Both the position numbers and the translations under genes were made by a program. Below the pieces are notes generated by a model. The model did no database searches. It was not told the DNA's origin and saw nothing but the letters and a program-made list of their open reading frames with translations. Below are positions 1-6,253 of a stretch of 7,308 bases of DNA, one piece after another. Origin of the DNA: an uncultured Sphingorhabdus sp. (GTDB lineage: Bacteria; Pseudomonadota; Alphaproteobacteria; Sphingomonadales; Sphingomonadaceae); assembly GCA_937873665.1 (NCBI GenBank), contig CALMYW010000306.1:1-7308 (forward strand), read 5' to 3'. Position 1 is the first letter of the stretch, and each line of letters starts with the position of its first letter.

Positions 1-57
1 CATGGCCGCGTCAAGGCGCTGGCCGATGCCGCGCGTGAAGGCGGGCTGGAGTTCTAA
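1..57 (+). CDS. rplR: 50S ribosomal protein L18, C-terminal end (partial)
   Basis: The window opens inside this gene: frame 1 reads [18 protein letters not shown] and stops at TAA (55-57). This is the typical L18 C-terminus, in which a conserved HGR(V/I)[12 protein letters not shown] segment ends the protein. L18 binds 5S rRNA in the central protuberance of the large subunit. The stop lies one base before the rpsE start codon, and the rpsE Shine-Dalgarno sequence GGAG (48-51) sits inside the last codons of rplR, so the two genes are probably translationally coupled. Only 18 codons are visible; the identification rests on this motif and on the position before rpsE, which is the standard order. 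Confidence 0.9.
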   Translation, partial: HGRVKALADAAREGGLEF

Positions 58-58
58 G

Positions 59-778
59 ATGGCTGACGAAACCAACATTGAAGCCACCGGCGTCGCCGTC
101 GAGGCTAGCGCCCCCGAGGGTGGCGAGCAGCGTGAAAACCGCGGTCGTGGTCGTGGCCGTGGCGGCAACGACCGTGGCGGTGACCGTGGTGGCCGTGGCC
201 GCCGCGACGATCGCCGCGGGCGCGGTGGGGATGACGATGGTGGCGAGGAGCTGATCGAAAAGCTCGTCCACATCAACCGCGTCTCCAAGACCGTGAAGGG
301 CGGCAAGCGCTTCGGCTTTGCCGCGCTGGTCGTGGTCGGTGACGGCAAGGGCCGCGTGGGCTTCGGCCACGGCAAGGCCCGCGAGGTGCCGGAAGCCATC
401 ACCAAGGCGACCGCTTCTGCCAAGAAGAAGATGATCCGCGTGTCGCTGAAGGAAGGCCGCACCCTCCATCACGACGGCAAGGGCCGTTTCGGTGCTGGCA
501 AGGTCAACGTTCGTTCGGCGCCTGCGGGTACCGGCATCATCGCCGGCGGTCCGATGCGCGCTGTCTTCGAAAGCCTGGGCGTTGCTGACGTGGTGACCAA
601 GTCGGTCGGCACTTCCAACCCCTACAACATGATCCGCGCCACGTTTGATGCGCTGGGTGACCAGACTTCGCCGAAGTCGGTGGCACAGCGTCGCGGCAAG
701 AAGGTCGCCGACCTGCTGGGTCGCGGCGGTGCGAGCGCGGCGGAGGCCCAGGCGGCCGCTGACGCGATTGTGGAGTAA
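59..778 (+). CDS. rpsE: 30S ribosomal protein S5 with a long Arg/Gly-rich N-terminal extension
   Basis: S5 is a small-subunit protein near the decoding site and mRNA entry that affects translational fidelity. The protein is 239 aa, against about 166 in E. coli. The S5 core begins near residue 63 ([20 protein letters not shown]) and holds the double-stranded-RNA-binding-like N domain, with [19 protein letters not shown], followed by the C domain with [13 protein letters not shown] and [15 protein letters not shown]. Residues 25-57 are an added basic tract of RG/RGG repeats mixed with Asp, and residues 1-24 are acidic. The tail after residue 225 is Ala-rich. ATG at 59 is chosen because GGAG lies 7 bases upstream and the sequence further upstream in this frame overlaps rplR. 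The extension resembles RGG RNA-binding tracts; its role here is unknown to me. Confidence 0.97.
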   Translation: MADETNIEATGVAVEASAPEGGEQRENRGRGRGRGGNDRGGDRGGRGRRDDRRGRGGDDDGGEELIEKLVHINRVSKTVKGGKRFGFAALVVVGDGKGRVGFGHGKAREVPEAITKATASAKKKMIRVSLKEGRTLHHDGKGRFGAGKVNVRSAPAGTGIIAGGPMRAVFESLGVADVVTKSVGTSNPYNMIRATFDALGDQTSPKSVAQRRGKKVADLLGRGGASAAEAQAAADAIVE

Positions 779-784
779 GCGCAC

Positions 785-961
785 ATGGCGAAGATCAAGA
801 TCAAGCAGATCGGCTCGCCGATCCGTCGTCCGTACTCTCAGAAGCAGATCCTCGTCGGACTGGGTCTGGGCAAGATGCACCGAGTGGTGGAACTGGAAGA
901 TACCGCTGAAGTGCGCGGTGCGATTGCCAAGCTTCCGCACATGGTGGCCGTAGTCGACTGA
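785..961 (+). CDS. rpmD: 50S ribosomal protein L30
   Basis: This is a 58-aa protein, the usual length for bacterial L30. It begins [16 protein letters not shown], contains [17 protein letters not shown] and ends [10 protein letters not shown]30 is a small large-subunit protein with a conserved GL.K....V.L.DTP.VRGMI-type core, seen here as [25 protein letters not shown] at 772-775 gives a 9-base spacing to the ATG, and only 6 bases separate it from the rpsE stop. The last 51 bases, covering 16 codons plus the stop, are present again at 2324-2374. rplO would normally follow directly, but here a terminator and about 2.6 kb of acyltransferase genes intervene. Confidence 0.97.
   Translation: MAKIKIKQIGSPIRRPYSQKQILVGLGLGKMHRVVELEDTAEVRGAIAKLPHMVAVVD
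911..961 (+). repeat. Direct repeat, proximal copy (3' end of rpmD)
   Basis: These bases form the last 16 codons and stop of rpmD. Position by position they match 2324-2374, offset by 1413 bases, with 50 of 51 identical. The one difference is T at 934 against G at 2347, which changes CTT to CTG and keeps leucine. The match starts exactly at the GTG codon at 911 and does not extend upstream: the preceding bases are CTGAA here and AGCAG in the other copy. This copy completes the functional L30 gene. Confidence 0.95.
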
Positions 962-986
962 CGCCAGTTGACCACGCAGGTATTCG

Positions 987-1019
987 AAAAAGCCCCGGCG
1001 GAGACGCTGGGGCTTTTTT
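987..1019 (+). terminator. Strong intrinsic terminator after rpmD
   Basis: AAAAAGCCCC at 987-996 pairs with GGGGCTTTTT at 1009-1018. The stem extends inward through a G-U pair (997/1008) and GCG/CGC to a GAGA tetraloop at 1001-1004. This gives about 14 nearly perfect base pairs ending in a run of six T (1014-1019). It begins 25 bases after the L30 stop. It is an unusually clean rho-independent terminator for the middle of a ribosomal-protein operon, and would be expected to reduce transcription of everything downstream. Confidence 0.9.
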
Positions 1020-1107
1020 GTTGCTGTTGGGGGCAGTGGATTTTGTCTTAGACGATGTGAACGGCTGTGAGGGCCGGTCGTTTAAGTTGTGGTGGGATCG
1101 TTAAGAA

Positions 1108-2247
1108 ATGTCGCATGCAAGCGATCAGGTCGTACGCGGCAGCTATTTCTGGGCCGACGTGCTGCGTTTCATTGCTGCGTCGCTGGTGGTGATGGAGCAT
1201 TCCAGAGACTTGCTGTTCCTGACCGTTGCGGAAGCCGGCAAGCTCAGCCTGACCTGGAAGGCATTTTATTTCCTGACGGGATTTGGCAGCGAGGCAGTGA
1301 TAGTCTTTTTCGTGCTCTCAGGGTACTGGATCACTTCGGCAATAACGCGCCGGATCGATCGCCAGGCATTCTGGCGCGACTACCTGATTGACCGTCTCTC
1401 GCGCCTCTTGATCGTAGTGGTGCCGGTCCTGATCCTGGGGGGATTGCTCGACCTTGCTTCCATCAGGCTTATCGGCTCGCACTATGCGGATGGGGCATCC
1501 GGTGCGCTGACTGTTCAGCAACCGGTGTCGGCAAGCCTCAGTCTATCGACTTTCCTCGGCAACCTTGTCTTTCTTCAGAAGCTGGTTGTTCCGACCTTCG
1601 GCTCGAACGGCCCGCTGTGGAGCCTCGCGTTCGAGTTCTGGTATTATATCTGGTTCCCCAGCTTATTGCTTCTGTTGACGCGCCGCAGGTTTTCGATTGG
1701 CTTGTTGAGCCTGGCACTCGGAGCGCTATCTCTGGGCCTGGTCGAAGGGTTCGGCGTATGGCTTATGGGCAGTGCGCTGTTCTACCTCGACCGCAGGTTT
1801 ACTCAATCGACCACTCCGAGGTCCGGTGGGACAGGTTGGAAGCAGACGCCTGCCCTATTCGTTTCGCTGGTTCTGCTCGGCGCGGCGTTGGTCGCGAGCC
1901 GTCTATCGGTGCCGATCGCCGGCAGTTCGCTCGTGCTTGGTGGCGCATTTTCGCTGTTCTTCTGGGTGCTGCTGCGTCTTGATCCGGGGCAGCTGCGACC
2001 GGCTGCGCCATTTGCCCGCTACGGCGCCGGATCATCCTTTTCGCTCTACGCGCTGCACTTTCCGGTCATACTGGCGCTCGCAAGCCTCATTGCTCCGGGG
2101 CGGCGCACCATGCCTGATTTCGCAAGGCTGCTGCAGTGGGGCGGGCTTGTTCTGGCAGCAATTGCTCTCGCCTGGTTGTTTTCGCGGCTGACCGAGGCGC
2201 GCACACCGCAATTGCGGGACTGGGCGCGCCGTTGCTTCCCGGGTTAG
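1108..2247 (+). CDS. Membrane acyltransferase, Acyltransferase_3 family
   Basis: This is an integral membrane protein of 379 aa from the family that moves acyl groups (often acetyl or succinyl) onto sugars of surface polysaccharides, lipopolysaccharide or peptidoglycan. The N-terminus has the family signature: Asp17, Arg20, Ala23-Ala24 and the putative catalytic His31 in VLRFIAASLVVMEH. EAVIVFFVLSGYW follows near residue 70, and GPLWSLAFEFWYY, with the conserved W-S-x-x-x-E arrangement, near residue 170. The late segment FSLYALHFPVILAL near residue 311 is also typical. Many hydrophobic stretches fit about ten membrane spans. ATG 1108 is the first possible start, because TAA lies two codons upstream. 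The Shine-Dalgarno sequence is weak. The substrate cannot be told from the sequence. The gene lies between two rpmD tails in the ribosomal operon and has lower GC than its neighbours: two 60-base lines I counted gave 47% and 58%, against 67% in secY. This suggests transfer. Confidence 0.88.
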   Translation: MSHASDQVVRGSYFWADVLRFIAASLVVMEHSRDLLFLTVAEAGKLSLTWKAFYFLTGFGSEAVIVFFVLSGYWITSAITRRIDRQAFWRDYLIDRLSRLLIVVVPVLILGGLLDLASIRLIGSHYADGASGALTVQQPVSASLSLSTFLGNLVFLQKLVVPTFGSNGPLWSLAFEFWYYIWFPSLLLLLTRRRFSIGLLSLALGALSLGLVEGFGVWLMGSALFYLDRRFTQSTTPRSGGTGWKQTPALFVSLVLLGAALVASRLSVPIAGSSLVLGGAFSLFFWVLLRLDPGQLRPAAPFARYGAGSSFSLYALHFPVILALASLIAPGRRTMPDFARLLQWGGLVLAAIALAWLFSRLTEARTPQLRDWARRCFPG

Positions 2248-2323
2248 GCTGATCCCCCCGAATGCGATTGATTGCAATGAGTTGACTGGCCTGGTCGCGG
2301 TTGCCCTATCGACAGCAAAGCAG

Positions 2324-2374
2324 GTGCGCGGTGCGATTGCCAAGCTGCCGCACATGGTGGCCGTAGTCGACTGA
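2324..2374 (+). repeat. Direct repeat, distal copy: orphan duplicate of the rpmD 3' end
   Basis: This is a 51-base copy of the rpmD tail, including its TGA, with no start or N-terminal part of L30 before it. Its frame reads [16 protein letters not shown] and stop, the same protein sequence as the real L30 end, with one silent change (CTG for CTT at 2345-2347). It lies 76 bases after the end of the first acyltransferase and, like the true rpmD, is followed by a terminator after about 23 bases. I read it as one boundary of an insertion, or the remnant left by recombination at rpmD. It cannot encode a working L30. Confidence 0.93.
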
Positions 2375-2397
2375 GATTGACTGCGCAATTTCGGCTC

Positions 2398-2432
2398 AAA
2401 AGGGGGCTCCGGAGCAATCCGGGGCCCTTTTT
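2398..2432 (+). terminator. Intrinsic terminator after the duplicated rpmD tail
   Basis: AAAAGGG at 2398-2404 pairs with CCCTTTT at 2425-2431. A two-base bulge (GG) follows, then CTCCGGA at 2407-2413 pairs with TCCGGGG at 2418-2424, with one U-G pair, closing on a GCAA tetraloop at 2414-2417. A run of five T follows (2428-2432). It sits at almost the same distance from its rpmD tail as the terminator at 987-1019 does from the real one, and also has a GNRA-type loop, but the stem sequence is different. The pair therefore do not look like a recent exact duplication. Confidence 0.88.
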
Positions 2433-2479
2433 GATTTCGGCGTCCAGGTTTTGCGTGTGCAGCATACGGGTTTGCGACT

Positions 2480-3460
2480 ATGCGCATGGTGATGGGCAAG
2501 CACTGGAATGATCTTGACGGTTTGCGTGGCGTCCTGGCGCTTGCGGTCGTGTTTCTTCATTTCGGCCTGAGTTCGTTTCTCGAAAGGACTTTGGGGTTTC
2601 CATCCTTGCGGCTCGAGCTGGTCGTGGACGTCTTTTTCATCCTCAGCGGGTTCGTTCTGACCCATTCGCTCAGGAAAGGCTATGTATTCCTGGACTTCGC
2701 TATCAAGCGGACAATGCGGCTTCTGCCGGTCTATTACGTGACGACCCTTGTTGCATTGCTGTTCGTTGTTGAAATGCCGGAATATGTGTGGCTCGAGTTG
2801 ATAATAGCAGGACCGCTAGCAGGGCGGGATCCTGTCAATTTTCCCGCATGGAGCATCTGCTACGAGCTTTATCTTCCGCTGATCGCTGCTGCGCTGCCGA
2901 GATTGTTGGGAGAAGGGGCGGTCAAGCCGTTGCTTCTGATTGTGCTGGTCGCGCTCGGCTTGGCGGATGTCGGTGTGGCTGCCGGGGAGCGGGTCTATCC
3001 GGTTCGGGCAGTTCTAGGACTACTGGCGGGTCACTTGCTGTATCGCTCGCAACTGTCGGTGGGGGGAAGGTTTGACTATTGGGGCGGCGGGGTTCTGCTG
3101 CTTATCATGCTTTGCGGCGCGATGCCTGAGCTCGCCTTGGCAGTGCCGTTCGTCGCAGCCGCTACGGTTGTCACTGGCGTGAATGGCGGATCTCTGTTCA
3201 GCTAGTCGCTGCCACAGTATCTCGGAAGGATTTCCTATACCCTCTATCTGACTCACGTACCGGTGCTTATGGCTATGCAATCGGTCCTGGGGTCTGCCAT
3301 CAATCAAAATCCCGGCTTTAAGCTTGTCGGAATTCTGATCAGCTTGGCTGCCGCGACGCTTTTGACCTGGGCTATCGAACGGCCGGCGATGCGAGTTGCA
3401 CCAAGGATGATTGACCTGAGCAGACGGTGGTTTCCTATTGCCCCGGATGCAAAGGTTTGA
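2480..3460 (+). pseudogene. Acyltransferase_3 family gene interrupted by an in-frame amber codon
   Basis: The reading frame from ATG 2480 gives 241 aa and stops at TAG (3203-3205), but the same frame continues with family sequence to TGA at 3458-3460. Without the amber codon the protein would be 326 aa. The N-terminal part has Asp13, Arg16 and the putative catalytic His27 in DGLRGVLALAVVFLHF, then VDVFFILSGFVLTHS, and later FPAWSICYELYLPL with the W-S-x-x-x-E motif. The part after the stop begins SLPQYLGRISYTLYLTHVPV, the conserved penultimate membrane segment of the family, so the truncated product lacks the last spans. Other possible starts are ATG 2486 and 2492; none has a clear Shine-Dalgarno sequence. 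It is not a close copy of the first acyltransferase. Lines I counted were 52% and 55% GC. It is probably a recent pseudogene; amber read-through or a sequencing error remain possible. Confidence 0.82.
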
Positions 3461-3586
3461 TGTCAGGCTGAGATGCTGCTGGTCATGCAGTGCTTATTTT
3501 GCCGAATCTGGATGACAAAGGCAGCGGTAGACGCTAGGGGCGCCCGTTCCTATCAGCGCGTTTCAAAGCGAAAGCGAGTGCAACTT
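3461..3586 (+). other. Spacer between the broken acyltransferase and rplO
   Basis: These 126 bases separate the insertion from L15. I see no rpmD tail here, no convincing terminator (only a 4-bp CTGC/GCAG hairpin at about 3476-3490 before TTATTTT) and no clear sigma-70 promoter pair. TATTTT near 3495 could serve as a -10 box, but only with a poor -35. Because two terminators lie upstream, a promoter for rplO, secY and adk might be expected here or further upstream, and I cannot point to it with confidence. The right-hand boundary of the inserted DNA must fall in or before this stretch. Confidence 0.4.
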
Positions 3587-4066
3587 ATGAAACTGAATGA
3601 CATCCGCGACAACGATGGTGCCCGCAAGTCCCGCATGCGCGTGGGCCGGGGCATCGGCTCGGGCAAGGGCAAGACCGCCGGGCGCGGCCAGAAGGGCGCC
3701 AAGGCGCGTTCGGGCGTCAGCGTCAACGGCTTCGAAGGCGGCCAGATGCCGCTGCACATGCGCATCCCGAAGCGCGGCTTCAACAACATCTTCGCCAAGG
3801 ACTATGCCGAGGTGAACCTGGGTCTCGTCCAGAAGGCGATCGACGCGGGCAAGCTCGATGCCAAGGCGGTGGTCGATCACGCCGCGCTCAAGGCGGCAGG
3901 TCTGGCCCGCGGCGGCAAGGATGGCGTGCGCCTGCTCGCCAAGGGTGAGCTTTCGACCAAGGTCAGCTTCGTGGTTGCCGGCGTGTCGAAGGGCGCGCGC
4001 GAGGCGGTCGAGAAGCTGGGCGGCACGGTTGAAGTGCCTGCTGCCAAGGCTGAAGCAGCCGAATAA
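3587..4066 (+). CDS. rplO: 50S ribosomal protein L15
   Basis: This is a protein of 159 aa, slightly longer than the 144 aa of E. coli. L15 is a late-assembling large-subunit protein that contacts 23S rRNA. The N-terminal half is the typical Gly/Lys/Arg-rich rRNA-binding tail with [19 protein letters not shown] (residues 19-37). It is followed by [20 protein letters not shown], the strongest family signature. The C-terminal globular domain ends in an Ala/Glu-rich tail. ATG 3587 is chosen because [20 protein letters not shown] matches the usual start of L15. The frame is open back to 3473, but that stretch does not look like L15. An AG-rich GCGAG about 9 bases upstream may act as the ribosome binding site. 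High GC and codons ending in G or C contrast sharply with the genes just upstream. Confidence 0.97.
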   Translation: MKLNDIRDNDGARKSRMRVGRGIGSGKGKTAGRGQKGAKARSGVSVNGFEGGQMPLHMRIPKRGFNNIFAKDYAEVNLGLVQKAIDAGKLDAKAVVDHAALKAAGLARGGKDGVRLLAKGELSTKVSFVVAGVSKGAREAVEKLGGTVEVPAAKAEAAE

Positions 4067-4080
4067 TTCCGGAAAAGGCC

Positions 4081-4105
4081 GGGCGGGGGTTACCGATCTC
4101 CGCCC
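4081..4105 (+). promoter_or_regulatory. Hairpin in the rplO-secY intergenic leader
   Basis: GGGCGGGG at 4081-4088 can pair with CTCCGCCC at 4098-4105 over eight pairs, one of them G-U, around a 9-base loop. No T-run follows, so it is not a standard terminator. A second small palindrome, GCCGG-T-CCGGC, lies at 4144-4154. The 120-base gap before secY is longer than most gaps in this operon and may hold an RNA processing or control element. This is only a visual fold prediction. Confidence 0.3.
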
Positions 4106-4186
4106 GTGCCCTATATGGGCTCCTCCTGATCATGGGGGGAAGGGCCGGTCCGGCGATCGGCGCCCAAGCGAAGGCTCAGTACCGCA

Positions 4187-5554
4187 ATGGCATCACGCGC
4201 CGATAATATCGCGAGCAATCTCAGTCTCGCCAACTTCTCGAAGGCGACCGAACTCAAGAACCGCATCTGGTTCACGATCGGCGCCCTGATCATTTTCCGG
4301 TTCCTGAGCTTCGTTCCGCTGCCGGGCGTGAATCCGCTGATCCTGCAGGATCTCTACAGCCAGACCCGGGGCGGCATCCTCGACCTGTTCAACACCTTCT
4401 CGGGCGGCAGCCTTGAGCGGATGAGCATCATCGCGCTCGGCGTCATGCCCTACATCACCGCCTCGATCGTGGTCCAGCTGGCCGCTTCGCTGCATCCGGC
4501 GCTGGCCGCGCTGAAGAAGGAAGGCGAAAGCGGGCGCAAGAAGCTCAATCAGTACACCCGCTATGGCGCGGTCGTGCTGACCGCGATCCAGGGCTGGTTC
4601 ATCGCCTCTGGCCTGGAGGCCTATGGCGCGTCGAGCGGTATCCAGGCGGTGGTCATGCCTGGCCTGATGTTCCGCGTCGGCGCCGTCATCAGCATGATCG
4701 GCGGCACGATGTTCCTGCTGTGGCTGGGTGAGCAGATCACCTCGCGCGGGATTGGCAACGGTACATCGCTGATCATCATGGCCGGCATCGTTGCCCAGAT
4801 GCCGAAGTTCATCGCGAACCTGTTCGAAGGGGGGCGTTCGGGTTCGGTTTCGGCCTTCACGATCGTGACGCTGATCGTCCTGCTGGTCGGCATGGTCCTG
4901 ATGATCTGCTTCATGGAGCGCGCGACGCGCCGTCTCCTGATCCAGTATCCCAAGCGCGCGAGCCAGCACGGCATGATGCAGGCCGACCGCAGCCACCTGC
5001 CGCTCAAGCTCAACACTGCCGGCGTCATCCCGCCGATCTTCGCCAGCTCGCTGCTGCTGCTGCCGCTGACCATCAGCCAGTTTGCCGGCAACTCGATCTC
5101 GCCCGACACGGCGATGGGCAGCTTCGTGGTGACCCTGAACCAGTACCTGGCCCATGGTCAGCCGGTCTATATGCTGCTCTACGCGGCGGGGATCATCTTC
5201 TTCAGCTTCTTTTACACCGCGGTGGTGTTCAATCCCGAGGAAACGTCGGAGAACCTGAAGCGTAACGGCGGGTTCATTCCGGGCATCCGGCCGGGCAAGA
5301 ACACTGCGACTTATCTCGACTATGTCCTGACCCGCATCACCGTGATCGGGGCGATCTATCTCACCGTGGTTTGCGTGTTTCCCGAATGGGTCATGGCGAC
5401 GACCGGCATGACGATGTTCTTCCTCGGCGGCACCAGCCTGCTGATCGTCGTCAATGTCACGGTCGATACGATAACGCAGATCCAGTCGCACCTGCTGGCC
5501 CACCAGTATGGCGACCTGATCAAGAAGGCCAAGCTCAAGGGCAAAATGCGCTGA
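4187..5554 (+). CDS. secY: Protein translocase subunit SecY
   Basis: SecY is the channel protein of the Sec translocon in the cytoplasmic membrane; with SecE, SecG and the SecA motor it exports or inserts unfolded proteins. At 455 aa it has the expected length, and its hydrophobic segments fit the ten-span fold. The start MASRADNIASNLSLANFSKA, then RIWFTIGALIIFRF as span 1 and VPLPGVN, matches the family. SRGIGNGTSLIIMAGI (residues 186-201) is the conserved span-4/5 region, and LPLKLNTAGVIPPIFASS the span-7 region. GGFIPGIRPGKNTA (from residue 361) is the cytoplasmic loop whose Arg368 corresponds to the SecA-coupling arginine of E. coli SecY. The C-terminus is basic (KKAKLKGKMR). The Shine-Dalgarno sequence is weak (AAGG, 12 bases before ATG). 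adk follows after 29 bases. Confidence 0.97.
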   Translation: MASRADNIASNLSLANFSKATELKNRIWFTIGALIIFRFLSFVPLPGVNPLILQDLYSQTRGGILDLFNTFSGGSLERMSIIALGVMPYITASIVVQLAASLHPALAALKKEGESGRKKLNQYTRYGAVVLTAIQGWFIASGLEAYGASSGIQAVVMPGLMFRVGAVISMIGGTMFLLWLGEQITSRGIGNGTSLIIMAGIVAQMPKFIANLFEGGRSGSVSAFTIVTLIVLLVGMVLMICFMERATRRLLIQYPKRASQHGMMQADRSHLPLKLNTAGVIPPIFASSLLLLPLTISQFAGNSISPDTAMGSFVVTLNQYLAHGQPVYMLLYAAGIIFFSFFYTAVVFNPEETSENLKRNGGFIPGIRPGKNTATYLDYVLTRITVIGAIYLTVVCVFPEWVMATTGMTMFFLGGTSLLIVVNVTVDTITQIQSHLLAHQYGDLIKKAKLKGKMR

Positions 5555-5583
5555 GGGCGCAATTTCCAGAGAGGGAGTGCGAC

Positions 5584-6231
5584 GTGAACATCATCCTGTT
5601 GGGGCCTCCGGGCGCAGGCAAGGGCACCCAGGCCCAGCGACTGGTTGAGCGCCATGGCATGCGCCAGCTTTCGACCGGCGACATGCTGCGCGCCGCGGTC
5701 AAGGCCGGTACTCCGGTCGGGCTCCAGGCCAAGGCGGTGATGGAGCGCGGCGAGCTGGTGTCGGATGCGATCGTTTCGGCGCTGATCGGGGAAGAGCTTG
5801 ACCAGATGGGGCCGCAGGCCGGCGCGATCTTCGATGGCTATCCCCGTACTGCCGCGCAGGCGGAGTCGCTCGACGAGATCCTCGCGGCTCGCGGTCGCAA
5901 GCTCGATCACGTGATCGAACTCGATGTCGACGAGGACGCCCTGGTCGAACGCATCACCGGACGTTTCACCTGCGCCAACTGCGGCAAGGGTTACCATGAC
6001 ACCTTCGAGCAACCGCGCGAAGCGGGCGTCTGCGACAAGTGTGGGAGCCGGGAATTCAAGCGTCGTCCGGATGACAATGCGGAGACCGTCCGCACCCGCA
6101 TGGCCGAGTACCGCGCGAAGACTGCGCCGATCCTGCCGATCTACGAAGCGCGCGGCATTGTCAGCCGGGTCAACGGCATGGCCGAACTGGACGGGGTGAC
6201 TGCGGCAATCGAACGGATTATTGCGGGCTGA
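5584..6231 (+). CDS. adk: Adenylate kinase (zinc-binding LID type)
   Basis: This 215-aa cytoplasmic enzyme interconverts ATP + AMP and 2 ADP and balances the adenine nucleotide pool. The P-loop GPPGAGKGT is at residues 7-15. The AMP-binding region has LSTGDMLRAA (29-38), and FDGYPRT (83-89) is the conserved segment with the AMP-contacting Arg88. The LID spans roughly 123-160 and carries four cysteines, C130-x2-C133 and C150-x2-C153, which in this family bind structural zinc. RRPDDNAETV follows. The start is GTG at 5584, preceded by GAGAGGGAG (5569-5577) at good spacing; the upstream ORF in this frame only overlaps secY. The gene is 29 bases from secY and 22 bases before the SRPBCC gene, so all three are likely transcribed together. 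The secY-adk order is common in bacteria. Confidence 0.97.
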   Translation: MNIILLGPPGAGKGTQAQRLVERHGMRQLSTGDMLRAAVKAGTPVGLQAKAVMERGELVSDAIVSALIGEELDQMGPQAGAIFDGYPRTAAQAESLDEILAARGRKLDHVIELDVDEDALVERITGRFTCANCGKGYHDTFEQPREAGVCDKCGSREFKRRPDDNAETVRTRMAEYRAKTAPILPIYEARGIVSRVNGMAELDGVTAAIERIIAG

Positions 6232-6253
6232 TCCTTCGGGGAGGTTCCGTGCC

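Noticed and set aside
11..940. Long open frame on the minus strand opposite rpsE and rpmD
   Set aside because: It mirrors two certain ribosomal genes. In GC-rich DNA with G/C-ending codons the antisense strand is often open; the product is low-complexity and resembles no family.
645..953. 102-codon + strand frame overlapping rpsE and rpmD
   Set aside because: Arg/Ser-rich out-of-frame translation of two well-identified genes, with no independent ribosome binding site.
2480..3460. The two acyltransferase genes as a recent tandem gene duplication
   Set aside because: They share only the family motifs; surrounding residues, lengths and terminators differ, so they are distant members of one family.
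3473..3586. 38-codon N-terminal extension of L15 from ATG 3473
   Set aside because: The conserved L15 start is MKLNDIRDN at 3587, and the upstream residues do not resemble L15. The frame is open by chance in the spacer.
962..3586. Insertion sequence or transposon as the cause of the insertion
   Set aside because: I found no transposase or integrase gene, no terminal inverted repeats and no short target duplication. The only repeat is the 51-base rpmD tail.
4193..5503. 436-codon open frame on the minus strand opposite secY
   Set aside because: Same antisense effect: the product is rich in His, Asp, Gln and Arg, as expected from reading hydrophobic secY codons backwards.
6221..6253. Earlier ATG (6221) for the SRPBCC gene
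   Set aside because: It overlaps the end of adk, lacks its own ribosome binding site and would put a polar stretch before a clean signal peptide that starts at 6254 behind GGGGAGG.
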